45,173 nt of DNA from Actinomycetota bacterium (lineage in GTDB: Bacteria; Actinomycetota; Thermoleophilia; Solirubrobacterales; Solirubrobacteraceae), in assembly GCA_005888335.1 (NCBI GenBank), contig VAWY01000065.1, positions 1 to 45,173 on the forward strand, read 5' to 3'. Both the position numbers and the translations under genes were made by a program. The notes under the pieces were generated by a model, which saw only the letters and a program-made list of their open reading frames with translations, was not told where the DNA came from and did not search any database. The number at the start of each line of letters is the position of its first letter. Positions within the stretch are counted from its first letter, which is position 1. Shown here piece after piece: positions 37,679 to 44,815 of the stretch.

Positions 37679-38797
37679 ATGGCAGGCACCCAGCGCGATC
37701 TCGCGTCCCACGATCTCTGGCTGCGCTCACTGGCGCGGTCGTACGCCCGGCGCGGCATGGACCACCCGGTCACCACCCCCACTGCCCGCGACCTCGCCGA
37801 CGCCCGCCTGTGGCACGCCTCGCGCCACCGCTCGCTCGAGCGCCGGCACGCCGTCGTGGCGCGGCGCCGCCCCGGCCCGCCGAGCGCGGCCACGGCCTCG
37901 TTCGCGCTCGCCGTGACGGCGACCGCCGTGGCCGTGCCGGCGCTGGGCGGCGCGGTCGCGCCCGCCTCGGCGAGCACGGGCCTCGCGGCAGTGCAGCGCG
38001 CGCTGGGGGTCACCGCGGACGGCGTGATGGGCCCGCAGACGCGTGCGGCGCTGCGCCGCTTCCAGCGCGAGCACGGGCTGCCCGCCGTCGGCGTCGCAGG
38101 GCCGCGCACGCTCGCCGCGCTCAACCTCAACCGCGCCTCCGGCGACCGCTCGGAAGGCGCCACGCCGCGCGCCGCCACCGGCGTGGCGGGCACCTCCGTC
38201 GCCGCCGTGCAGCAACGGCTCGGGGTCGCCGCCGACGGCATCGCCGGCCCCCAGACCCGAGCGGCGATCACGTCCTTCCAGGGCGCCCACGGCCTCCCCG
38301 CGACCGGCCGCCTCGACGACGCCACACGCACCGCGATCCTGCAGTCCGACGCGACCGCGGCGCCGAAGCCCTCGACTGCAGCCGGAGGCGGCCAGGACGC
38401 CGCGCCCGCGCCGGCGCCGGCGGCCGCCTCGGGCGTTGACGCCGCGGTCGCGGCCGCCCGCGCGCAGATCGGCAAGCCGTACCGCTCCGCCGGCAGGGGC
38501 CCCGGCGGCTTCGACTGCTCGGGGCTGACCGCGTTCGCCTTCCGCGCCGCCGGCATCTCGCTCGGCGCGAGCAGCTTCGCCCAGTACGGCCAGGGCGCCG
38601 CGATCGACCGCTCGCAGGTCCAGGCCGGCGACCTCGTCTTCTTCAACACCAACGGGGGCGGCGCCTCGCACGTCGGCATCGCCACCGGCCCGGCGACGAT
38701 GATCTCGGCCACGACGCACGGCGTGATGGAAGCGAGCTTCTCGTCGGGCTACTGGGCGGCGCACTACGTCGGCGCGCGGCGCCTCACGCCATCGTGA
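37679..38797 (+). CDS. NlpC/P60 peptidoglycan endopeptidase with two peptidoglycan-binding domains
   Basis: A 372-residue secreted cell-wall hydrolase. A long basic N-terminus precedes a hydrophobic export segment at about 71-98 (ATASFALAVTATAVAVPALGG). Two PG_binding_1 repeats follow at about 101-150 (VQRALGVTADGVMGPQTRAALRRFQ) and 171-222 (VQQRLGVAADGIAGPQTRAAITSFQ). After a Pro/Ala linker, the NlpC/P60 domain at about 253-370 has catalytic Cys280 in FDCSGL, His331 in ASHVGI and a third polar residue near His347. It cleaves peptide stems of peptidoglycan. ATG 37679 has a purine-rich AAAGGCAGG. It follows the c-di-AMP riboswitch directly. Its 3' end overlaps the convergent SDR gene by 14 nt. 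Confidence 0.92.
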   Translation: MAGTQRDLASHDLWLRSLARSYARRGMDHPVTTPTARDLADARLWHASRHRSLERRHAVVARRRPGPPSAATASFALAVTATAVAVPALGGAVAPASASTGLAAVQRALGVTADGVMGPQTRAALRRFQREHGLPAVGVAGPRTLAALNLNRASGDRSEGATPRAATGVAGTSVAAVQQRLGVAADGIAGPQTRAAITSFQGAHGLPATGRLDDATRTAILQSDATAAPKPSTAAGGGQDAAPAPAPAAASGVDAAVAAARAQIGKPYRSAGRGPGGFDCSGLTAFAFRAAGISLGASSFAQYGQGAAIDRSQVQAGDLVFFNTNGGGASHVGIATGPATMISATTHGVMEASFSSGYWAAHYVGARRLTPS

Positions 38798-39488
38798 GGC
38801 CGCCGCTGACCGACAGCGTCTGCCCGGTGATGTAGCCCGCGCGCTCGGAGGCGAAGAAGGCGACCGCGGCCGCGACGTCGTCGGGCTCGCCGAGCCGGCG
38901 CATGGGCACGGCCCGCTCGAGCGCCTCGACGAGCCGCGGCTCCATCTCGGCGAGCATCGGCGTGCGCGTGGGACCCGGGCACACCGTGTTCGCCGTCACG
39001 CCCGTGCGCGCGAGCTCGCGGGCCAGCGTCTTGGTGAACGCGATCACCCCGCCCTTGGCGGCGGAGTAGACGGACTCGAGCGACGAGCCGACGCGCCCGG
39101 CGTCCGACCCGATGTTGACGACGCGCCCCCAGCCGCGCTCGACCATGCCTGGCGCAGTCGCCTTGATCATCCGCAGGCCGCCCTTGAGGTTGATGTCGAG
39201 GACGCGGTCCCAGAACGGCTCGTCGGTCTCGAGGAACGGCCGCATCTCGTCCCAGCCGGCGTTGTTGACGAGGATGTCGACCGGCCCGAGCGCCTCCTCG
39301 ACCTCGCCGACCGCCCTCGCCACCGAGGCGGGATCGGTCACGTCGAGGCGGACGGCGAGCATCCCGTCGGCGTCGGCCTCCAGCAGGTCGCCGACCACCA
39401 CGCGGCGGCCGTCCGCGGCCAGGGCCAGCGCGATGGCGCGGCCGATGCCGCGCGCTCCTCCAGTGACCAGGGCGACTCGCTCCTGCAT
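38784..39488 (-). CDS. short-chain dehydrogenase, BadH-like
   Basis: A 234-residue classical SDR with TGGARGIG (10-17, NAD(P) binding), NNAG at 75-78, Asn100, Ser128 in NIGSDAGRVGSS, and Tyr141/Lys145 in YSAAK. The stretch SDAGRVGSS-ESVYSAAKGGVIAFTKTLARE and the end GYITGQTLSVSGGLTMA recall BadH, the 2-hydroxycyclohexanecarboxyl-CoA dehydrogenase. The divergent neighbour looks like BadI, the next enzyme of that pathway. It could instead be a FabG-type reductase. ATG 39488 lies 24 nt from the divergent gene, so they share a control region. Confidence 0.8.
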   Translation of the reverse strand: MQERVALVTGGARGIGRAIALALAADGRRVVVGDLLEADADGMLAVRLDVTDPASVARAVGEVEEALGPVDILVNNAGWDEMRPFLETDEPFWDRVLDINLKGGLRMIKATAPGMVERGWGRVVNIGSDAGRVGSSLESVYSAAKGGVIAFTKTLARELARTGVTANTVCPGPTRTPMLAEMEPRLVEALERAVPMRRLGEPDDVAAAVAFFASERAGYITGQTLSVSGGLTMA

Positions 39489-39512
39489 CGAGGCGCGCCG
39501 TAGCGTACGCCC

Positions 39513-40316
39513 ATGACCGAGCTCACCGATGTCCGCTACGAGGTCGAGGACGGCCTCGCCTGGATCACCATCGACCGCTCCGACCGGCTCAACGCGTTCC
39601 GCGCGCGCACGGTCGACGAGCTGATCGCCTGCTTCAAACGCGCCTGGGCGAGCGCCGACGTGGGCGTCGTCTGCCTCACGGGCGCCGGCGAGCGTGCGTT
39701 CTGCACCGGCGGCGACCAGAAGCAGCGCGCCGAGACCGGCGATTACGGCCCCTCGGCGAGCGGGCTCTTCGAGGTCGAGAACCTCCATCGCGCCATCCGC
39801 GAGATCCCCAAGCCCGTCATCGCCGCCGTCAACGGCTACGCGATCGGCGGCGGCCACGTGCTGCACGTGCTCTGCGACCTGACCATCGCCGCGGACACGG
39901 CGCGCTTCGGCCAGACCGGGCCGCGCGTGGGGTCCTTCGACGCGGGGTTCGGGTCGAGCTACCTGGCGCGCGTGGTCGGCGAGAAGCGCGCCCGCGAGAT
40001 CTGGTTCTTGTGCCGGCAGTACGACGCGCAGACCGCCGAGCGCTGGGGCCTGGTCAACCGGGTCGTCCCGGCCGCCGAGCTGCGCGCCGAGGTACGCCGC
40101 TGGGCCGACGAGATCCTCGCCCTCTCCCCCACCGCCCTGCGCTTCCTCAAGCAGTCGTTCAACGCCGACACCGAGCACCTCGCCGGGGTCGGCCAGCTCG
40201 CGTTCAGCGGCCTGGGCGCGTTCCTGGAGTCCGACGAGGCGCGGGAGGGCGTGCGCGCCTTCGCCGAGAAGCGCCCGCCCGACTTCTCGCCCTACCGGGG
40301 CCGGGTATCTGTCTAG
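39513..40316 (+). CDS. crotonase-family ring hydrolase, BadI/MenB-like
   Basis: A 267-residue enoyl-CoA hydratase-fold enzyme. The oxyanion loops are AFCTGGDQ (66-68) and AIGGGHVLHV (112-114). TGPRVGSFDAGFGSSYLARVVG and AREIWFLCRQYDAQTAERWGLVN are features shared by MenB and by BadI, the 2-ketocyclohexanecarboxyl-CoA hydrolase. The Tyr of the usual DxGYG segment is Phe here (DAGFG). The C-terminus DEAREGVRAFAEKRPPDF also matches BadI. Divergent pairing with the BadH-like dehydrogenase and absence of other men genes favour ring cleavage of an alicyclic acyl-CoA over naphthoate synthesis. This is homology by eye, not a search. Confidence 0.78.
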   Translation: MTELTDVRYEVEDGLAWITIDRSDRLNAFRARTVDELIACFKRAWASADVGVVCLTGAGERAFCTGGDQKQRAETGDYGPSASGLFEVENLHRAIREIPKPVIAAVNGYAIGGGHVLHVLCDLTIAADTARFGQTGPRVGSFDAGFGSSYLARVVGEKRAREIWFLCRQYDAQTAERWGLVNRVVPAAELRAEVRRWADEILALSPTALRFLKQSFNADTEHLAGVGQLAFSGLGAFLESDEAREGVRAFAEKRPPDFSPYRGRVSV

Positions 40317-40320
40317 GCCC

Positions 40321-40339
40321 GCGCGAACGAAGTTCGCGC
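40321..40339. terminator. hairpin 1 of a twin terminator (GAA loop)
   Basis: Arms GCGCGAAC and GTTCGCGC pair over 8 nt around a GAA triloop, 4 nt after the stop of the BadI-like gene. The palindromic arms would work for both convergent genes. Confidence 0.7.
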
Positions 40340-40342
40340 TGT

Positions 40343-40361
40343 GGATCGACGAAGTCGATCC
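40343..40361. terminator. hairpin 2 of a twin terminator (GAA loop)
   Basis: Arms GGATCGAC and GTCGATCC pair over 8 nt around the same GAA triloop, ending 4 nt before the stop of the convergent lytic transglycosylase. The stem sequence differs from hairpin 1 while loop and size are the same. Confidence 0.7.
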
Positions 40362-40365
40362 TCGA

Positions 40366-40995
40366 TCAGAGCCCGAGCTCGCGCGGGTAGGTGCGCCGGT
40401 ACTCGGCGCGGGCCTTGAGCACCTTGTCCACGTAGGCGCGCGTCTCGGGGAACGGGAGGTCGTCGACGCTCATGCTGCCGCCGCCGCTCTGGATCAGCCA
40501 GCGATCGACGTTGCCCATGCCGGCGTTGTACGCGGCCAGGGCGAGCACCTCGTTGCCGCCGTAGTGGTCGAGCAGGTGGCGCAGATACCAGGCGCCGTAC
40601 GAGATGTTGACCTGCGGCGTCGCGAGGTCCGCGTCGCGGAAGGCCACGCCGCCTGTGCGCTGCGCGATCGCGCGCGCCGTCTGCGGCGTGAGCTGCATCA
40701 GGCCCCGCGCGCCCGCCCGCGACGTGCGGTCGGCGAAGCGCGACTCGGCGTAGATCACGGCCGCGATCAACGAGGGATCGAGCCCCTTCTCGGCCGCCTG
40801 CTGGCGGATGACGTCCTCGTGGCGCAGCGGCAGGGTGATCTCGCGCGCCGCGTGGCGCAGCTGCGGCAGGGAGGTCACGAGCAGCGCGCCGGCCAGCGCC
40901 GCGAGCGCGATCGCCGCCAGGCGCTTGCGCGCGGAGGCGCGCGAGCGCGGCGCGCGCGCCCGGCGGCGGCGGACGTTGGCGGCGTGGGTGCTCAT
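40366..40995 (-). CDS. membrane-anchored lytic transglycosylase
   Basis: A 209-residue Slt70-family enzyme that cleaves glycan strands of peptidoglycan. A basic N-terminus and one hydrophobic anchor (about 26-44) precede the SLT domain: AAEKGLDPSLIAAVIYAESRF (split for description) with catalytic Glu84, SRAGARGLMQLTPQTA, a VNISYGAWYL segment and LALAAYNAGMGNVDRW. All family landmarks are present. ATG 40995 overlaps the coaE stop (ATGA), making it the third gene of rpsA-coaE-SLT. Confidence 0.92.
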   Translation of the reverse strand: MSTHAANVRRRRARAPRSRASARKRLAAIALAALAGALLVTSLPQLRHAAREITLPLRHEDVIRQQAAEKGLDPSLIAAVIYAESRFADRTSRAGARGLMQLTPQTARAIAQRTGGVAFRDADLATPQVNISYGAWYLRHLLDHYGGNEVLALAAYNAGMGNVDRWLIQSGGGSMSVDDLPFPETRAYVDKVLKARAEYRRTYPRELGL

Positions 40996-41588
40996 CGGTT
41001 CAGCGCGGACAGGATCTGCGACAGCTTGGCCTCCAGATCGGCGACCGATCCGGAGTTCTCGACCGTGTACGTGGCTCGCCGCGCCTTCTCCTCCTGCGGA
41101 AGCTGGCGCGCCGCGCGCTCGTCGACCGCCGCGTGCCCGCGCTCGGCGGCCCGGGCGGCGCGGATCCCCTCCGGAGCGACCACGGCCACCGTGGCATCGT
41201 AGAGACCTTCGAGCCCGGCTTCGAACAGCAACGGCGTCTCGACCACTGCCGCCGCGGGCGGCGGCTCGCGGCTCGCGACGTCCTCGCGCCACTCGGCGAC
41301 GCGCCGCCCGACCCGCGGCCAGAGCAGCTCCTCCAGCCACCGGCGCTCGTCCTCCGAGGCGAACGCCTTCGCCGCCACCGCCGACCGATCCACCACGCCG
41401 CCGGGCGCCATCTCCGGGCCCCACCGCTCGACGACGGCGTCGCGCACCTCGTCGCCGGCGTACAGGTCGTGGACGACCGCGTCGGTCGAGAGCGTCGCCG
41501 CGCCCAGCCGCTCCAGGGCGGCCAGGGCGGTCGACTTGCCCGCCCCGAGGCCGCCCGTCAGACCGACGAATGGGACTCGCTGCTCCAG
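40992..41588 (-). CDS. coaE: dephospho-CoA kinase with apparent CTG start
   Basis: A 198-residue kinase phosphorylating the 3'-OH of dephospho-CoA, the last step of CoA synthesis. The P-loop is FVGLTGGLGAGKST (Lys18), followed by LSTDAVVHDLYA, VVETPLLFEAGLEGLYD and a C-terminal helical lid. The P-loop must be near the N-terminus, but no ATG, GTG or TTG lies between it and the in-frame rpsA TAG. The first codon after that TAG is CTG (41586-41588), which gives the expected length. The next GTG (41447) would remove the P-loop. No Shine-Dalgarno sequence is seen. The stop overlaps the SLT start (ATGA). Confidence 0.9.
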   Translation of the reverse strand: MEQRVPFVGLTGGLGAGKSTALAALERLGAATLSTDAVVHDLYAGDEVRDAVVERWGPEMAPGGVVDRSAVAAKAFASEDERRWLEELLWPRVGRRVAEWREDVASREPPPAAAVVETPLLFEAGLEGLYDATVAVVAPEGIRAARAAERGHAAVDERAARQLPQEEKARRATYTVENSGSVADLEAKLSQILSALNR

Positions 41589-42923
41589 CTAGTTCTGCTG
41601 CTGCGGGTTGTCCGCGAAGACGTCCTCGGAGAGCCCGAGCGACGGCACGTCGTCGAGGTCGCCCGCCTCACCGGCGGGCGGCGGGCCGCCCTCGTCCTCG
41701 GGGCCGCCGGGGGGCGCGCCATCGCCCTCGTCGCCCTCGAAGCCCTCGAAGCCCTCGGGCGGCGGGCCGCCGCGGCGCTCGCTGGGCAGCACCTGGCCCT
41801 CCACGCGCTTGACCGAGAGCGAGAGCCGCCGGCGCTCGGAGTCGATCTCGAGGATCTTCACCCGGATCTCGTCGCCGGGCAGCACGACCTCGCGCGGGTT
41901 CTCGACGTGGTGCGGGGCCAGCTCCGAGATGTGCACCAGGCCCTCGACGCCGTCGAGGATCTCCACGAACGCGCCGAAGGTGACGACCTTGGTGACCTTG
42001 CCCTCGAGCTCGTCGCCGACGTGGTAGGTGTCGACGACCCGCTGCCACGGGTCCTCCTGGGTCTGCTTGAGCCCCAGCGAGATCCGCTGGCGGTCGCGGT
42101 CGATGTCGAGCACCTTGACCTGGACGGTCTGGCCGATCTCCAGGATCTCGCTCGGGTGGTTGACGTGTGACCACGACAGCTCGGAGATGTGGATGAGGCC
42201 GTCGATGCCGTTGAGGTCGACGAAGGCGCCGAAGTCGACGATGTTGGAGATCTGGCCCTCGACGATGAGGCCGGGCTGCAGGCGGTCGAGGATGCGCTCG
42301 CGGTCCTCGCGGCGCTGCTCCTCGAGCACGGCGCGGCGCGAGAGCACGACGTTGTTGCGCGACCGGTTGAGCTCGATGACCTTGCACTCGAGCGTCTGGC
42401 CGAGGAACTCGTCGAGGTTCGGGACGCGGCGGATGTCGACCAGCGAGGCGGGCAGGAAGCCGCGCACCCCGAGGTCGATGATCAGGCCGCCCTTGACGAC
42501 CTCGATGACGGTGCCCGGGATCGGCTCCCCGGACTCCTGGGCGGCCTCGATGCGCCGCCATGCGCGCTCGAAGCGAGCGCGCTTCTTGGACATGATCAGG
42601 CGGCCGTCCTGATCCTCCTTGGTGAGGACCAGCGCGTCGACTTCCTCGCCGAGCTCGACCTCGTCGTGCGGGTCGACCGACTTGCGGATGGAAAGCTCGT
42701 TGGAGGGGATGACCCCCTCGCTCTTGTAGCCGATGTCGACGAGGACTTCGTCGTTGTCGATGCGGACGACCTTGCCGGTGACGACGTCGCCTTCGTCGAA
42801 GTGGCTGAGCGTGGCGTCGTAGTTGGGAACGACCTGCCCGTCGATCTCGAGCAGGAGGCCGTCGGAGCCCTCGACGACCTTGGCGTTCGCGGGCTGGGTG
42901 GACTCGGTTGTAGTGGTGGCCAT
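41589..42923 (-). CDS. rpsA: 30S ribosomal protein S1
   Basis: A 444-residue protein with four S1 RNA-binding domains (about 44-114, 132-198, 219-287, 304-373), the last two carrying the canonical FGAFVDLNGIDGLIHISELS and FGAFVEILDGVEGLVHISEL (each part read separately). A Gly/Glu/Asp/Pro-rich tail follows (380-444, with GFEGFEGDEGDG), ending DNPQQQN. Four-domain S1 is usual for actinobacteria. ATG 42923 lacks a Shine-Dalgarno sequence and lies 11 nt after TAGGCT, suggesting a nearly leaderless transcript. The TAG stop is in frame with, and abuts, coaE. Confidence 0.96.
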   Translation of the reverse strand: MATTTTESTQPANAKVVEGSDGLLLEIDGQVVPNYDATLSHFDEGDVVTGKVVRIDNDEVLVDIGYKSEGVIPSNELSIRKSVDPHDEVELGEEVDALVLTKEDQDGRLIMSKKRARFERAWRRIEAAQESGEPIPGTVIEVVKGGLIIDLGVRGFLPASLVDIRRVPNLDEFLGQTLECKVIELNRSRNNVVLSRRAVLEEQRREDRERILDRLQPGLIVEGQISNIVDFGAFVDLNGIDGLIHISELSWSHVNHPSEILEIGQTVQVKVLDIDRDRQRISLGLKQTQEDPWQRVVDTYHVGDELEGKVTKVVTFGAFVEILDGVEGLVHISELAPHHVENPREVVLPGDEIRVKILEIDSERRRLSLSVKRVEGQVLPSERRGGPPPEGFEGFEGDEGDGAPPGGPEDEGGPPPAGEAGDLDDVPSLGLSEDVFADNPQQQN

Positions 42924-42934
42924 GAGCGGGCAAC

Positions 42935-42940
42935 AGCCTA
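42935..42940 (-). promoter_or_regulatory. possible rpsA -10 element
   Basis: Minus-strand TAGGCT, 11 nt upstream of the rpsA ATG. The transcript would have only a few leader nucleotides. S1 mRNA lacking a Shine-Dalgarno sequence is common. Confidence 0.4.
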
Positions 42941-42959
42941 GCGTCTGACACGCTCCCCG

Positions 42960-42965
42960 TAGACT
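42960..42965 (+). promoter_or_regulatory. possible -10 element of the FAD oxidoreductase gene
   Basis: TAGACT lies 9 nt before ATG 42975 with no Shine-Dalgarno sequence, so the transcript is probably leaderless. The hexamer is identical to the uvrA -10. Confidence 0.45.
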
Positions 42966-42974
42966 CGGCCGGTC

Positions 42975-44111
42975 ATGCCCAAGCGCGCGACGAAACGGGG
43001 CACCGACCGCACGCCGCTCGACGCCGACGCCGACGTTCTCGTCTGTGGTGCGAGCTTCGCCGGTCTCGCCGTCGCTCGCGAGCTGGCCGGCAGCGGCGCG
43101 CGCGTCCTCGTCGTCGACCGCTACGAGGTCGGCGAGCGCCAGACGTCGGCGTGCGCGGCGCCGACAGCGTGGTTGCACAACCTCGATCTGCACGACTCCG
43201 TGCAGCAGACGTTCGAGACGCTGCTCATCCACACGCCGCGCGGCGACGTGCGCTGGCGGCTGCCGTGGACGTTCTCGACGTTCGACTACCGCACGCTGTG
43301 CGCGGCGCTGTTCGCGCAGGGCGACGCGCGCTTCGAGATCGCCAAGGTGGAGGGACGCACCGAGCGCGGCGTCGCGACCGACCGCGGCGAGCTGCGCGCG
43401 CCACTCGTCGTCGACGCGCTGGGCTGGCGGCGCGTGCTCGGCGCCGGGGCGAACGTGCAGCCGCCCGAGGCGCGCCTGTCACGCGGCCTCGAGGTCCACC
43501 CCGACGGCAACGGCGCGGACCTCGAGCTCTGGCTCGATCCGAGCTACGTGCGCGCGGGGTACTCGTGGAGCTTCCCCGCCGACCGCGAGCTGCGCGTCGG
43601 CGTGGGCTCGTTCGACCCGCACGACAAGGTCAAGGAGCCCACGCTGCGGCTGGCCGCCGACGAGGGCGTGCCCGCCGTGCGCTTCCAGGGCAACTGGATC
43701 CCGCACCGGCTGCGGCCCGCCGTCGACGCTCGGACGTTCTTCGTCGGCGACAGCGCCGGGCACTGCCTGCCGACGACCGCTGAGGGCATCCGCCCCGCCC
43801 TCTACTTCGGTCTGGCCTGCGGACGCGAGCTGCGCGCGGTGCTAGGCGGCCGCTCGACGCGCGACCGCGCGCTGGCGCGCTACGGCGCCTTCTCGGCGGC
43901 GCACCGCTGGAAGTACGAGGCGCTCTTCCGCGTCCAGCAGCTGGTCGGGCGCGTCAACCCGCACCCGCGCGCGATGCGCGCGTGGCTGCGCGCGCTCTCG
44001 CCCGACCCCGTCACCGCATGGGCGTTCCGCCGCTACCTGGCGATCGCGCCGCCCGAGAATGCGCCGGCCGGGCGCCGGGTCACGGCGCCCGCCCAGCGTG
44101 AAGCGGCCTAG
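42975..44111 (+). CDS. FAD-dependent oxidoreductase (geranylgeranyl reductase/halogenase-like fold)
   Basis: A 378-residue flavoprotein. The N-terminal dinucleotide-binding strand-loop-helix is VLVCGASFAGLAVARELAGSGARVLVVDR (split for description; G-x-S-x2-G variant), then YEVGERQTSACAAP. The second FAD motif is TFFVGDSAGHCLPTTAEGIRPALYFG, as in geranylgeranyl-reductase and group-A monooxygenase-like enzymes. The C-terminal 60 residues are helical with Arg/Trp. ATG 42975 is divergent from rpsA by 51 nt. The terminal CTAG is shared with the stop of the small membrane protein on the other strand. The substrate is unknown. Confidence 0.83.
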   Translation: MPKRATKRGTDRTPLDADADVLVCGASFAGLAVARELAGSGARVLVVDRYEVGERQTSACAAPTAWLHNLDLHDSVQQTFETLLIHTPRGDVRWRLPWTFSTFDYRTLCAALFAQGDARFEIAKVEGRTERGVATDRGELRAPLVVDALGWRRVLGAGANVQPPEARLSRGLEVHPDGNGADLELWLDPSYVRAGYSWSFPADRELRVGVGSFDPHDKVKEPTLRLAADEGVPAVRFQGNWIPHRLRPAVDARTFFVGDSAGHCLPTTAEGIRPALYFGLACGRELRAVLGGRSTRDRALARYGAFSAAHRWKYEALFRVQQLVGRVNPHPRAMRAWLRALSPDPVTAWAFRRYLAIAPPENAPAGRRVTAPAQREAA

Positions 44112-44374
44112 AAGCCGCGCCGCTCGCGCGCGCGGACCTCGCGCGGGTCGCGGCCGGCGGTGTGGCGGGCGACCCACCACGCGTGCGCCGCGTACAGGGC
44201 GCCGAGGGCGGCGACGATCATGGTCGCAACCCCGGCCGTCGACGGCTTGACGGCCCCCAGCATCAGGAAGAAGCCGAAGACCGCGACGATGCCGAGGACG
44301 GCGACCCAGAACGCCTCACGGACCGTGCGCGTCGAGTCGCTCAGGCGGTCGGCATGCGGCAGATGGAGGTGCAT
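44108..44374 (-). CDS. small membrane protein, paralogue A
   Basis: An 88-residue protein with two predicted membrane helices (AFWVAVLGIVAVFGFFLMLG and a second through ATMIVAALGALYAAHAWWVA) and a charged C-terminus GRDPREVRARERRGF. ATG 44374 is fixed by GGAGGAAAG about 6 nt upstream. It is paralogous to the gene at 44466-44714: the same first-helix sequence VFGFFLMLGA-KP, the same His-Ala-Trp before the tail and the same final residues. Its own promoter-like block lies at 44401-44422. Function is unknown. The exact conservation of the basic tail suggests a cytoplasmic contact (inference). Confidence 0.8.
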   Translation of the reverse strand: MHLHLPHADRLSDSTRTVREAFWVAVLGIVAVFGFFLMLGAVKPSTAGVATMIVAALGALYAAHAWWVARHTAGRDPREVRARERRGF

Positions 44375-44400
44375 CCGTTCTTTCCTCCGATGTCAGGGAC

Positions 44401-44422
44401 GATTCGTTCGGATCGTACCGAG
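44401..44422 (-). promoter_or_regulatory. conserved upstream block, copy A (promoter)
   Basis: A 22-nt block matching 44733-44754 with two mismatches. On the minus strand it contains TACGAT (44412-44417), a TANNNT -10, followed by CCGNACGAATC, about 38 nt before the start codon. Confidence 0.6.
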
Positions 44423-44456
44423 CGGGGGCGCGCCCGCTCAAGGCGCGTCCCCGCTC
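44420..44456. terminator. strong hairpin between the two small membrane protein genes
   Basis: A 15-bp stem with one G-U: arms 44420-44434 (GAGCGGGGGCGCGCC) and 44442-44456 (GGCGCGTCCCCGCTC), with a 7-nt loop. It lies 9 nt after the stop of paralogue B, reading on the minus strand, and just upstream of the promoter block of paralogue A. The two genes therefore look separately transcribed. Confidence 0.8.
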
Positions 44457-44465
44457 GTTTGCGTG

Positions 44466-44714
44466 CTAGAAGCCGCGCCGCTCCCGCGCCTGGACGATGC
44501 GCGGGTCGCGTCCCTCGTTGTGGCGGCCCTGCAGCCACGCATGGACCACCCACAGCACCGCGAGCGCGAGCACCGCGATGCTCAGGCCGGCCACCTCCCC
44601 CGGCTTCAGCGCGCCGAGCATGAGGAAGAAGCCGAACACGAGCAGCACCCCGAGCGCGGCGATCCAGAACAGGTCGCGCCCAAGATCGAAGGCGCGCAAC
44701 AGTCGTTCGAGCAT
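44466..44714 (-). CDS. small membrane protein, paralogue B
   Basis: An 82-residue two-helix membrane protein (LFWIAALGVLLVFGFFLMLGA and GLSIAVLALAVLWVVHAWLQ, each read separately) ending GRDPRIVQARERRGF. ATG 44714 has GGGAGGGGG about 5 nt upstream, which decides against a longer reading from 44789. It is paralogous to the gene at 44108-44374 and has the same upstream promoter-like block (44733-44754). Function is unknown. Confidence 0.8.
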   Translation of the reverse strand: MLERLLRAFDLGRDLFWIAALGVLLVFGFFLMLGALKPGEVAGLSIAVLALAVLWVVHAWLQGRHNEGRDPRIVQARERRGF

Positions 44715-44732
44715 CAAAACCCCCTCCCGCAG

Positions 44733-44754
44733 GATTCGTGCGGATCGTAGCGAG
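44733..44754 (-). promoter_or_regulatory. conserved upstream block, copy B (promoter)
   Basis: Copy B of the 22-nt block, with minus-strand TACGAT at 44744-44749. It lies 19 nt before the start of paralogue B. Confidence 0.6.
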
Positions 44755-44815
44755 AGCCCAGGACCGATCGCGTCACCGAGCGCAACCAACCGCAGGCTCG
44801 CTCCGTTGCACGTCC

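Noticed and set aside
40325..40335. LexA-like GAAC-GAA-GTTC
   Set aside because: The spacer is 3 nt instead of 4, and it forms the hairpin tip of a terminator between convergent genes, not a promoter.
41589..43232. rpsA starting upstream of 42923
   Set aside because: The extra N-terminus has no S1 similarity and overlaps the divergent gene; ATG 42923 begins right before the conserved region with a -10 element in place.
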